In this document: piece by piece, positions 1-6,297 of the stretch
Layout: the number at the start of each line of letters is the position of its first letter
Position numbering within the stretch: the stretch's first letter is position 1
Source: Anaerotignum sp.
Lineage (GTDB): Bacteria; Bacillota; Clostridia; Lachnospirales; Anaerotignaceae
Length of the DNA stretch: 8,938 nucleotides
Assembly: GCA_017442465.1 (NCBI GenBank)
Contig: JAFRZQ010000003.1
Coordinates: 1-8,938, forward strand
Direction of reading: 5' to 3'
Translations under genes and position numbers: made by a program
The notes under the pieces: generated by a model
The model's input: the letters and a program-made list of their open reading frames with translations, nothing else
Database searches by the model: none
What the model was told of the DNA's origin: nothing

Positions 1-660
1 CACACAATCCTCCATAGCCATATCAAAGTTCTCATATTTTCCAGTCATCATGCTCGCCACCAGAAGTGCCGCACGGGATGCATTGAACACCATATCACCT
101 CGGGTGTAATTATCGGGCAATACCCTTCTGGAATCATGGGTAGAAACTGGAAAATCAGGAACCATTGTAGCAAAAATCAAATCATCTGGCAACTCCATAC
201 GCACATGATTCATTTTATTTTTATCCTGGGCACCTACCACCATACTGCCAAAGATGGCGGGATTGGAATTATCCGGATGTCCTTCCAGCTGGGCTGCCAT
301 CTGGGCCAGTTCATCCTTATCGCAGATATTTCCTGCCAGGGCATTGGCCGCAAACAGGCCGCCTACGATGCAGGCTGCAGAACTGCCTAAGCCCCTGACC
401 ATGGGGATATAGTCTTCCTGCACGATTTTCAGACCAGGCATAGGAAGGCCCTTCTGGTCATAGAAATATTTCATTGTCTGATAAATCAGGTTCGTTTCAT
501 CAAGAGGAACAGGGATCGCCTGTTTACGCTTCACTTCGATGGAAAGGCCGGTAGTCTGTTCTTCTACCCATATGTGGTTATAAAGTTCTACTGCAACGCC
601 GATACTGTCAAAGCCGGGACCCATATTTGCGGATGTCGCCGGTATACGAATGTGAATCAT
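1..660 (-). CDS. thrB: Homoserine kinase ThrB (GHMP kinase), C-terminus cut by window edge
   Basis: The enzyme phosphorylates homoserine to O-phosphohomoserine with ATP in the cytoplasm, the step before threonine synthase. I translated 220 codons from the ATG at 660 to the window edge; the family is usually about 300 aa, so roughly the last quarter is missing. Family hallmarks are clear: the N-terminal PATSANMGPGFD motif at residues 7-18, the GHMP ATP-binding motif RGLGSSAA at 89-96, and EGHPDNSNPAIFG at 126-138. The usual residues in that last block are closer to EGHPDNVAPA, so there is a small substitution. The start is fixed by GGAGGAGG about 6 bases upstream. It follows the ACT-domain gene by 67 bases and is probably co-transcribed with it. 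Seen: motifs and start. Known: family reaction. Inferred: operon. Confidence 0.96.
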   Translation of the reverse strand, partial: MIHIRIPATSANMGPGFDSIGVAVELYNHIWVEEQTTGLSIEVKRKQAIPVPLDETNLIYQTMKYFYDQKGLPMPGLKIVQEDYIPMVRGLGSSAACIVGGLFAANALAGNICDKDELAQMAAQLEGHPDNSNPAIFGSMVVGAQDKNKMNHVRMELPDDLIFATMVPDFPVSTHDSRRVLPDNYTRGDMVFNASRAALLVASMMTGKYENFDMAMEDCV

Positions 661-688
661 ACTATTTCCTCCTCCAAAATATGTTTAA

Positions 689-707
689 GCGGCTGCAAAG
701 CAGCCGC
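689..707 (-). promoter_or_regulatory. GC-rich hairpin between ACT-domain gene and thrB
   Basis: A perfect 8-bp inverted repeat, GCGGCTGC (689-696) and GCAGCCGC (700-707), is separated by a 3-base loop; a G-U and an A-U pair can add two more pairs. On the minus strand it sits after the ACT-domain stop codon and ends about 20 bases before the thrB Shine-Dalgarno. Only a broken T-rich run follows (TTAAACATATTTT), so it is a poor intrinsic terminator. It could instead be a weak attenuator or an mRNA-stability or processing hairpin that sets thrB relative to the first gene. The structure is seen; the function is inferred. Confidence 0.45.
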
Positions 708-727
708 CTGCATTTCTTTCTGAATAA

Positions 728-1171
728 TCATTCCCTCGCAATGATCCGCAGAGACTGTACTCCCTGCAGACCTTCGATCTTATTGATCAGTCTGCTGAAC
801 TCACCCTGCATTTCGTTGGTTTCGATACACAGTGTCACGTTGGCGATACCGTTGATGGGGATAGTCTGGTTGATGGTCAGGATATTTGCCCCTTCCCCTG
901 CCACACTGTTCAGCACAGAGGACAGAAGCCCGGGTGTGTGGTCCAGGTTCATAGATACCGTTACAGTTTTACCTCTTGAGTTTTCATACAGAGGATGAAC
1001 TGCATCACGATATTTGTAAAACGCACTGCGGCTGATGCCAACTTTATTCACGGCATCCTGCACGGTTTTTTCTTTCTTGCTTTCCAGCAGATTTTTTACT
1101 TCCATTACCTTCAGAAAGATTTCGGGAAGTACAGTTTTATCTACGATATAATAATTTTTATCCTCTCTCAT
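728..1171 (-). CDS. pheB: UPF0735 family ACT-domain protein (PheB-like)
   Basis: A 147-aa protein with two parts. Residues about 34-56 (TVQDAVNKVGISRSAFYKY) look like a helix-turn-helix or similar small helical region. Residues about 69-145 form an ACT domain, with the typical VSMNLDHTPGLLSSVLN strand-loop-helix and a second half ending in LRIIARE. ACT domains bind amino acids and regulate metabolism. The family was once labelled a chorismate mutase after Bacillus subtilis PheB, but this protein has no chorismate mutase domain, so a regulatory role in amino acid metabolism is more likely. The start has AGGAGG about 8 bases upstream. Its place directly ahead of thrB suggests a link to threonine or aspartate-family control, which is inference. 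Confidence 0.9.
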   Translation of the reverse strand: MREDKNYYIVDKTVLPEIFLKVMEVKNLLESKKEKTVQDAVNKVGISRSAFYKYRDAVHPLYENSRGKTVTVSMNLDHTPGLLSSVLNSVAGEGANILTINQTIPINGIANVTLCIETNEMQGEFSRLINKIEGLQGVQSLRIIARE

Positions 1172-1221
1172 GGGGCAGTCCTCCTGTTTTTCTTATAAAA
1201 ACATTTGTTTTCGACACAAGG

Positions 1222-1250
1222 AATATATCATAAAATCTGACGCAATGCAA
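1222..1250 (-). promoter_or_regulatory. Sigma-A-type promoter for the ACT-domain gene and thrB
   Basis: Read on the minus strand, TTGCAT (1245-1250) and TATATT (1222-1227) are separated by exactly 17 bases. The expected start of transcription is near 1215, giving a leader of about 45 bases before the ATG at 1171. The leader is too short for a T-box or most riboswitches, and none is visible. Confidence 0.7.
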
Positions 1251-1292
1251 GTACAAAAACGAAAAAATGTCCACCGGAGATGAATTTTTGTC

Positions 1293-1307
1293 ATTCTTCC
1301 GAAGAAT
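1293..1307. promoter_or_regulatory. 15-bp palindrome in the divergent intergenic region
   Basis: ATTCTTC (1293-1299) and GAAGAAT (1301-1307) are perfect inverted arms around a single central C. It lies between the two divergent promoters, about 43 bases upstream of the minus-strand -35 and about 67 bases upstream of the plus-strand -35. No T-run follows on either strand, so it is not a terminator. A protein-binding site is possible; I do not recognise a known operator consensus. Confidence 0.35.
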
Positions 1308-1373
1308 CTACCGGTTTCCTTCCGATTTTCCTGCTATTTTTGGCAGAAATCCCCCTTTTTTTCGCTTTTTGGT

Positions 1374-1401
1374 TTGCATAGAAGCGGTTTTCTGCTAAAA
1401 T
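1374..1401 (+). promoter_or_regulatory. Promoter for the 1450-5546 operon
   Basis: TTGCAT (1374-1379) and TAAAAT (1396-1401) are 16 bases apart, and the -10 is preceded by TGC, the extended -10 pattern. Transcription would begin near 1408, with AAAAGGAGAA placed correctly ahead of the ATG at 1450. It supports the plus-strand reading of the following large gene over its antisense frame. Confidence 0.65.
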
Positions 1402-1449
1402 AGAAAAGATGTTTTGCAGCCCAAAGGACTGTAGAAAAGGAGAATCCCT

Positions 1450-3036
1450 ATGAAAACGGAAAGACCCGTAAAACCGAAACACGCCCCCCTGCTGGGACTG
1501 TTTCTGAACGGATATGAACATATGCGTCAGAAAATGGATGAGCCCTGCCGCCGCCCTTTGCTGGATATTGCCCCGCTGGCCTTCGGCAAATGGTACTATA
1601 CGGCACTGGCGAATGAGACCATTCTCTCCCCCGCCAATATCCTTGACCTGGACTTTCAGGCTGACGCTGATGATAAAACTGAATATGCCTATGTGATGCG
1701 GACAAAACCCGCAGAAGAACAGACAGACGAGGAATTTATCTCTGAATATAGTTTCACTCTGCTGGGCTATTCCACGGAGGCACACCCTATTGTGGAAGAC
1801 CTGCAGACCCTCATCGATTTCTGCACACCGGACAGAGCCACCGATGAACATGGCCTGCTTCTGAAGGAAGATGCCGCTGAAGTCATGGAAAAACTCAGTA
1901 TGAATTCTGCGTTCTATCTGGAATATCTGACCCGACTGGCGTGGCTTCATGGTCTCCTGGTACCCATGCCCTCCATCCACACGCAGAGGGTACGCCCTGC
2001 GGCAGAATGTGAAAGTTTCTTTAAGCAGAATACAGAAGATATCCTCTTCCAGCTGGCGGAAACAGCATGTATGCTCACAGCAGAACGCTTTTCCTATACT
2101 ATGGAACTGGAAGAAGGCATCGCCACAGCGGATTTCTTCTATCTGCTCCTGCGCGGCCATCAGGAAGTGGATCAGATCTTTATCGATTTCTATAAGCGTG
2201 TAGATGTAGATATCGAAAAAATCTGGCAGACAGCACCGGATCAGCTGACGGCAGAAGAACATGCCATCGTTTCTTCCTTCCTCTTTACCGGTATTATGCT
2301 GGACAAGTGGTTCCTGACACCCATGAGCGTCTTTTTCCGCTTCATCCGTCCCATCGCCTTTACGCCTATGCGTTTTTACAATCTGGTGAATAATCTGGCC
2401 GCACTGGTGCTGATGAAACATAATTTGGGTGCAGAACTGTTCACACCGCCCACCTATTTCAGCCTGACAAAAATCGGCAAAACCCTGTTTGCCGCCTCTG
2501 AAAAAGAAGGCATCGACAGACAGAAAATGCCCACCACTCTGCCTTATGAGCAGCTGGTAGCAGCCGTGCAGCAGGAAAATGAATTTCGTATACAGGAAAG
2601 AATGTTCCTGATGGAGATCATTCCCGACGTTCTTTCCATCAAAGTCACACAGATGAAGGACGAAGAACTGTGGAAAATCCTCGAAGTTGGGCAGGATATG
2701 GATGTAAATGTCCTTTGCAAAGACCTCTGTGCTGCATTCTGCATGGAGGAACAGGCCGATTATCTGCTTTCTGTCCCTGACAAAAACGGCTTTCCCATGG
2801 AATTTTCTGCAAAAGGCTCCAAACGTTCCCTGAATAAGGCCAACGGCAAAGACCTGCAGGATCTGCCTCTGGAGATCGGCAGCATTTTGCAGCTGTTCCC
2901 TACCCACACCAAGGGAAACGGTCTGATTCTGGAAATCCTGGAAAAAGGCAAAGGGAATCCCTATATCATGTATCCCCGTGTCACAGACCAGAGCGAAAAA
3001 ATCATCGAATTAGAAAAAACTGACGAAATGTTTTAA
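1450..3036 (+). CDS. Uncharacterised 528-aa protein, possible degenerate pRiA4b ORF-3-like C-terminus
   Basis: I do not recognise this protein with confidence. It has no signal peptide and no clear membrane segment, and it looks soluble and mostly helical, with acidic surface stretches. A region at residues 337-354 (FSLTKIGKTLFAASEKEG) resembles the linker with a 'LT..G..L' pattern that precedes the C-terminal domain in some pRiA4b ORF-3 fusion proteins. Residues about 430-515 then read like a divergent version of that domain: a short beta pair near 436-452, LQDLPLEIGSILQLF at 469-483, and a final ILEIL..YPRV segment. The usual YxFDFGD core is not present, so this is a weak hypothesis. The start is supported by AAAAGGAGAA and the upstream promoter. 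The next gene begins 14 bases after the stop, so the two are probably co-transcribed. Confidence 0.85.
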   Translation: MKTERPVKPKHAPLLGLFLNGYEHMRQKMDEPCRRPLLDIAPLAFGKWYYTALANETILSPANILDLDFQADADDKTEYAYVMRTKPAEEQTDEEFISEYSFTLLGYSTEAHPIVEDLQTLIDFCTPDRATDEHGLLLKEDAAEVMEKLSMNSAFYLEYLTRLAWLHGLLVPMPSIHTQRVRPAAECESFFKQNTEDILFQLAETACMLTAERFSYTMELEEGIATADFFYLLLRGHQEVDQIFIDFYKRVDVDIEKIWQTAPDQLTAEEHAIVSSFLFTGIMLDKWFLTPMSVFFRFIRPIAFTPMRFYNLVNNLAALVLMKHNLGAELFTPPTYFSLTKIGKTLFAASEKEGIDRQKMPTTLPYEQLVAAVQQENEFRIQERMFLMEIIPDVLSIKVTQMKDEELWKILEVGQDMDVNVLCKDLCAAFCMEEQADYLLSVPDKNGFPMEFSAKGSKRSLNKANGKDLQDLPLEIGSILQLFPTHTKGNGLILEILEKGKGNPYIMYPRVTDQSEKIIELEKTDEMF

Positions 3037-3050
3037 ATAGAGGTACCAAA

Positions 3051-4151
3051 ATGACTAAGAATCTGAACCATGCCCACGGCGGCGATCTGGATGCCATCCA
3101 GCGCACCTACGGCATCCCCAAAGAAGAGATCATCGACTTCAGCGGCAACATCAACCCTCTGGGCTTTCCCAAAGCTGCAGAAGAAGCCCTGAAGGAAAAC
3201 CTGCATCTCATCTGCACATATCCCGACAAAAAATACAAAGACCTGAAAAAAGCCATCGGCGCATACACAGGTGCTGATGCATCCCATATCGTATGCGGCA
3301 ACGGCTCCACAGAACTGATCGCCACATTCATCCAGACCATCAATGCGGAAAAATCCGTCATCATGGGCCCCGCTTATTCCGAATATGAAAGGGAAATCAC
3401 ACTGAACGGCGGCAAATTTGAATACTTCCCCCTGAGAGAGGAAGACAACTTCCGTCTGAATCTGCCTGCCCTGCTGGAAGCCCTGACACCGGACGTAGGT
3501 ATGTTCATCGCCTGCAACCCCAACAACCCTACAGGCACAGCCATTCATGTGAACGAAATGCGTACCATTCTGGAACATTGCAAGAACATCGGCGCATCCG
3601 TCATGATTGACGAAACATACATCGAATTTTCCGATATTCTGGATGACATCTGCTCCATCCCTCTGGTCGCAGAATTCGATAACCTGTTCGTCATCCGTGG
3701 CACATCCAAATTCTTCGCCGCCCCCGGCATCCGTCTGGGCTATGGTATGTCCTCCAATCAGGCGTTCCTGGATCGCTTCAAAACAAATTCCGACCCCTGG
3801 AGCGTAAACTCTCTGGCAGACTTCATCGGTCAGCGTATTTTTACTGACTTCGAATTCCACAAAAAAACACAAAAACTGGTTTCCGAGGAAAGAAGAAAAG
3901 CCTTCGATGAGATCTCCACATGGAAAAACATCGTCGCATTCCCTTCCGAAGCAAACTTCATCCTGCTGAAACTGAAAACAGACAAGGTGACTGCCCACGA
4001 TCTGTTTGAAAAATGCATCATGAAAAAAATGCTCATCCGTGATGCATCTTCCTTTACCTTCCTGGATGAAACCTTCCTGCGTTTCTGCATCCTTTCTCCC
4101 GAAAACAATGCAGCCCTGCTGAAAGAACTGAAATCCATCGTAGAGGAATAA
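3051..4151 (+). CDS. PLP-dependent aminotransferase class I/II, HisC/CobD-like
   Basis: A 366-aa fold-type I PLP enzyme. The opening HGGDLDAIQRTYG followed by DFSGNINPLG (residues 9-38) is characteristic of the histidinol-phosphate aminotransferase / L-threonine-O-3-phosphate decarboxylase (CobD) group. Further landmarks are CNPNNPTGT at 155-163, MIDETY with the PLP-contacting Asp187, the Schiff-base Lys220 in RGTSKFFAAPGIRLGY, Arg228, and the substrate carboxylate Arg344. The N-terminus resembles CobD more than typical HisC, but no cobalamin or histidine genes are nearby, so the substrate is left open. GAGG lies 7 bases before the ATG, and the gene follows the 528-aa gene by 14 bases. Length is normal for the family and all key residues are present. 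Confidence 0.92.
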   Translation: MTKNLNHAHGGDLDAIQRTYGIPKEEIIDFSGNINPLGFPKAAEEALKENLHLICTYPDKKYKDLKKAIGAYTGADASHIVCGNGSTELIATFIQTINAEKSVIMGPAYSEYEREITLNGGKFEYFPLREEDNFRLNLPALLEALTPDVGMFIACNPNNPTGTAIHVNEMRTILEHCKNIGASVMIDETYIEFSDILDDICSIPLVAEFDNLFVIRGTSKFFAAPGIRLGYGMSSNQAFLDRFKTNSDPWSVNSLADFIGQRIFTDFEFHKKTQKLVSEERRKAFDEISTWKNIVAFPSEANFILLKLKTDKVTAHDLFEKCIMKKMLIRDASSFTFLDETFLRFCILSPENNAALLKELKSIVEE

Positions 4152-4188
4152 ACTGCTATCGTAAGGAATGGGAAACTGCACATATTAT

Positions 4189-4215
4189 CTCAGAACGACT
4201 CTCATTCTGAGGTGA
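4189..4215 (+). promoter_or_regulatory. Hairpin overlapping the Shine-Dalgarno of the 130-aa gene
   Basis: CTCAGAA (4189-4195) and TTCTGAG (4205-4211) form a perfect 7-bp stem with a 9-base loop. The 3' arm shares GAG with the Shine-Dalgarno GAGGTGA (4209-4215), so the folded stem would partly hide the ribosome binding site of the ATG at 4220. It may lower or control translation of the small gene within the operon. The structure is seen; the effect is inferred. Confidence 0.4.
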
Positions 4216-4219
4216 GCTT

Positions 4220-4612
4220 ATGAATCAGACTATCAGCCGCAAAGACCTTTGCGGCTATTTATCTCTTTTACGAAAAGAAATGCAGGAACGGGAACTGTTT
4301 CCCGCCCCCAATGTCATTTTCCTGAACAGCCGTGCATTATATCACCATCTGGCAAAGCAGCCCTGTGCCGGTGATACCATCGGCGGTATATTGAAAAAGA
4401 TAGAAACCTGCATCCCACTGGCTGTGACAGAAGAAAGTTTTTCCCTTTTTCTTTCCGCCTGTCGGGAGCCAAAAACCGAACGCACACGAAATTTTCTGGA
4501 AAGCAGCAAGGCGGATTTCCTCCTGATGATACACCAGACAGCAAGGGATGAACGCGAGTGGCAGGCACTGGCTGCCCTCTGCGAAAAACTAAGGCAACGA
4601 AATATAAAATAA
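4220..4612 (+). CDS. Uncharacterised 130-aa protein
   Basis: I do not recognise this protein. It is a small, charged and probably helical cytoplasmic protein with no signal peptide or membrane segment. Its three cysteines near the start and middle (residues 11, 49 and 64) and one at 81 do not form a metal-binding pattern I know. Evidence that it is a real gene: it has a Shine-Dalgarno (GAGGTGA) at proper spacing, it lies in the same direction between two solid genes with gaps of 68 and 16 bases, and the overlapping minus-strand frames have no comparable start signals. It probably belongs to the same transcript as the PLP enzyme and the radical SAM gene. Function cannot be inferred beyond that. 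Confidence 0.72.
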   Translation: MNQTISRKDLCGYLSLLRKEMQERELFPAPNVIFLNSRALYHHLAKQPCAGDTIGGILKKIETCIPLAVTEESFSLFLSACREPKTERTRNFLESSKADFLLMIHQTARDEREWQALAALCEKLRQRNIK

Positions 4613-4628
4613 ACAGAGGGGATTTTCT

Positions 4629-5546
4629 ATGGACAATAAACCCTACAGAAGCTTAAATGAATATTACCGCGAAATTTTCGGCAGAAAAACGGCGAAAATC
4701 TCTCTGGACGGCGGCTTCACCTGCCCCAATCGCGACGGCACCTGCGGCACAAGGGGCTGCCTCTTCTGCAGTGCCGGCGGCAGCGGTGACTTTGCGGAAA
4801 ACGCTGCCCTTTCCATCACAGAACAGATCGAAAACGGCAAAAAGCAAACCGCCGACAAATGGAAAGACCCTGCCTATATCGCCTATTTCCAGGCCTTTAC
4901 AAACACCTATGCCCCTGTGGAAGACCTGCGCAGGAAATACGAAGAAGCCCTTTCCTGCGAAGGTGTAGAGGGCATCTCCATCGCCACCAGAGCCGACTGC
5001 CTGCCCGATGACGTGCTGGATTTGCTTTCGGAACTGAACCAGAAAACGAAACTCTGGGTGGAACTGGGGCTGCAGACCGCTGATGAGGATTCCGCAAAGT
5101 TCATCCGCCGCGGTTATTCCCTCCGCGTATTTGAGAAGGCAGTCCACGATCTGGCAGAACGGGATATCCCTGTCATCGTTCATGTGATCCTTGGTCTGCC
5201 CGGCGAAAGCAGAGAAACCATCCTGAAAACCATCGACTGCATAAACCATCTGCCCGTGCAGGGCATCAAACTGCAGCTGCTGCATGTTCTTTCCGACAGC
5301 GACCTTTCAGATATCTATGAAGCAGGCAATTACACACCCCTGACAAAAGAAGAATACATATCCCTTACAGGGGACTGCATCGCCCATCTGAGAGAGGATA
5401 TCGTCATCCACCGACTGACAGGTGACGGTGACAAAAACACCCTGCTGGCGCCTCTGTGGAGCCTGAGAAAGCGGGATGTCCTCAACTCTCTGCATAAATA
5501 CCTGAAAGAAAACAATATCCGACAGGGGATGTCTGTGAAAAATTGA
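4629..5546 (+). CDS. ytqA: TIGR01212 family radical SAM protein, YtqA/MnmL-like
   Basis: A 305-aa radical SAM enzyme. The N-terminal SLDGGFTCPNRDGT...GCLFC block (residues 25-47) carries the [4Fe-4S] cysteines Cys32, Cys44 and Cys47 in the wide spacing typical of the YhcC/YtqA family; Cys39 is extra. Other family blocks are YFQAFTNTYAP at 86-96, IATRADC at 118-124, ELGLQT at 145-150, HVILGLPGES at 185-194 and HRLTGD at 261-266. From what I recall, the Bacillus YtqA subgroup (renamed MnmL) acts in the mnm5s2U34 wobble-uridine modification of tRNA in Gram-positive bacteria lacking MnmC. Its usual partner, the MnmM methylase, is not next to it here. The start has AGAGGGGA 7 bases upstream. Family assignment is firm; the exact subgroup and role are likely but inferred. 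Confidence 0.93.
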   Translation: MDNKPYRSLNEYYREIFGRKTAKISLDGGFTCPNRDGTCGTRGCLFCSAGGSGDFAENAALSITEQIENGKKQTADKWKDPAYIAYFQAFTNTYAPVEDLRRKYEEALSCEGVEGISIATRADCLPDDVLDLLSELNQKTKLWVELGLQTADEDSAKFIRRGYSLRVFEKAVHDLAERDIPVIVHVILGLPGESRETILKTIDCINHLPVQGIKLQLLHVLSDSDLSDIYEAGNYTPLTKEEYISLTGDCIAHLREDIVIHRLTGDGDKNTLLAPLWSLRKRDVLNSLHKYLKENNIRQGMSVKN

Positions 5547-5572
5547 TAATGTCAATCCCGAAAAAATATGAT
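5543..5572 (+). promoter_or_regulatory. Promoter for the DUF4364 gene, embedded in the preceding stop codon
   Basis: TTGATA (5543-5548) and TATGAT (5567-5572) are 18 bases apart. The -35 overlaps the TGA stop of the radical SAM gene. A second, overlapping TATGAT starts at 5572. Transcription would begin near 5579, about 36 bases before the ATG at 5615, so the DUF4364 gene can be expressed independently of the upstream operon. Confidence 0.6.
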
Positions 5573-5614
5573 ATGATGAATTGTGCAGAATAGTTTTGAA
5601 AGGAGGCCATGTCC

Positions 5615-6166
5615 ATGCAGTATTCCACAAAAAAACTGGCGGAAAACAAGCTCATCATCCTGCATCTTCTGCAGAAAATGGGGATTTCCCTTTCCAACAG
5701 CGAAATCTGTCAGTTTCTGCTGGAAAAAAATTATATGGATTATTTTTCCGTACAGCAGTATCTTTCTGAACTGGAAACTGCCGGCTGGCTGGAAAAGACC
5801 CGGGAACAGAACAACACCCGCTATACCCTGACGGACGATGGTGAAGAAGTCATGAACTACTTCATCAGCCGCATCTCCGATGATGTGAAAAATGAGATCA
5901 ATACCTATGTAAGGGAAAACAGCAAGCGTATCCGTGCAGAATATGCGGTCACTGCCAATTATTTCCCCGAAATGAACGGTGATTTTCTGGTAAAATGCGG
6001 CCTTTGTGACGATACAGGCGCGACCCTGATGGAGATCAGCGTTTCCGTAGTAACCAAAAATCAGGCACAGAATATCTGCCGCAACTGGAAGAAAAATGTA
6101 AACCAGTACTATCGGGAATTTCTTTCCTCTCTGGCTATGGAGGAGAAAGATTTTCCTGAAGAATAA
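5615..6166 (+). CDS. DUF4364 family winged-helix protein
   Basis: A 183-aa protein with an N-terminal winged helix-turn-helix at about residues 9-80 (AENKLIILHLLQKMGISLSN, the QQYLSELETAGWL recognition region, and the RYTLTDDGEE wing), followed by an alpha/beta C-terminal part. The pattern matches DUF4364, a family common in Clostridia and presumed to be transcriptional regulators; targets are unknown. I chose the ATG at 5615 over the in-frame ATG at 5609: AAAGGAGG ends at 5606, which leaves 8 bases to the later ATG but only 2 to the earlier one. Starting at MQYSTKKLAENK also matches the family N-terminus as I recall it. It is followed by a strong terminator. Confidence 0.88.
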   Translation: MQYSTKKLAENKLIILHLLQKMGISLSNSEICQFLLEKNYMDYFSVQQYLSELETAGWLEKTREQNNTRYTLTDDGEEVMNYFISRISDDVKNEINTYVRENSKRIRAEYAVTANYFPEMNGDFLVKCGLCDDTGATLMEISVSVVTKNQAQNICRNWKKNVNQYYREFLSSLAMEEKDFPEE

Positions 6167-6184
6167 AAAAATACATACTGACAG

Positions 6185-6223
6185 AAAAAACGACAACGGA
6201 GAAATTCTCTGTTGTCGTTTTTT
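6185..6223. terminator. Bidirectional intrinsic terminator between converging genes
   Basis: The arms 6185-6202 and 6206-6223 form an 18-bp stem with one G-U pair and a 3-base loop. The arms begin with six A and end with six T, so the hairpin has a U-run on either strand. An outer CTGAC (6178-6182) can also pair with GTCAG (6224-6228) across a 2-base bulge. It begins 18 bases after the DUF4364 stop and also ends the minus-strand ferredoxin/NapH-like transcript. Confidence 0.9.
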
Positions 6224-6229
6224 GTCAGG

Positions 6230-6281
6230 GAGGGATATATGTCTATAACATAAATAAAGAGGGATATATATGTCTACAACA
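6230..6281 (+). repeat. Imperfect tandem repeat with SD-like and ATG-TCT sequence
   Basis: Two copies, 6230-6250 and 6259-6281, share GAGGGATATAT, then GTCTA and AACA. The second copy has an extra AT and a T-to-C change. On the plus strand each copy contains a purine-rich SD-like GAGGG followed 4-6 bases later by ATG TCT. The first copy gives a 4-codon frame (MSIT), the second a 24-codon frame (6270-6344) that enters the antisense of the NapH-like gene. It lies just past the terminator, so plus-strand transcription of it is doubtful. Confidence 0.6.
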
Positions 6282-6297
6282 CGATTTAGAAATTTTC

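Noticed and set aside
136..390. An 84-codon plus-strand frame in the thrB region
   Set aside because: The minus strand gives a continuous homoserine kinase with all motifs.
689..707. The GC-rich hairpin as an intrinsic terminator between the ACT-domain gene and thrB
   Set aside because: It lacks a proper T-run, and no promoter is visible between it and thrB, so thrB seems to depend on transcription through it.
1172..1221. A T-box or riboswitch leader before the ACT-domain gene and thrB
   Set aside because: The predicted leader is only about 45 bases and contains no specifier-type stems or T-box sequence.
1291..2907. A 538-codon open frame on the minus strand, opposite the 528-aa gene
   Set aside because: It is antisense to a gene with a promoter, SD and tight downstream neighbour. 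Its product is Cys/His/Phe/Gln-rich without recognisable motifs, and no SD was seen at its start. It follows from the codon bias of the plus-strand gene.
3033..4181. A 382-codon minus-strand frame opposite the PLP enzyme
   Set aside because: The plus-strand frame has every catalytic residue of a known family; the antisense product is Cys/Phe/Gly-rich without a family resemblance.
4653..5285. A 210-codon minus-strand frame opposite the radical SAM gene
   Set aside because: Antisense of a clearly recognised family member; Ala/Gly/Phe-rich shadow product.
5552..6196. A 214-codon minus-strand frame opposite the DUF4364 gene, with hydrophobic Phe/Ile stretches
   Set aside because: It starts inside the terminator region and opposes a recognised family; the hydrophobic runs come from Lys/Asn/Glu codons read in reverse.
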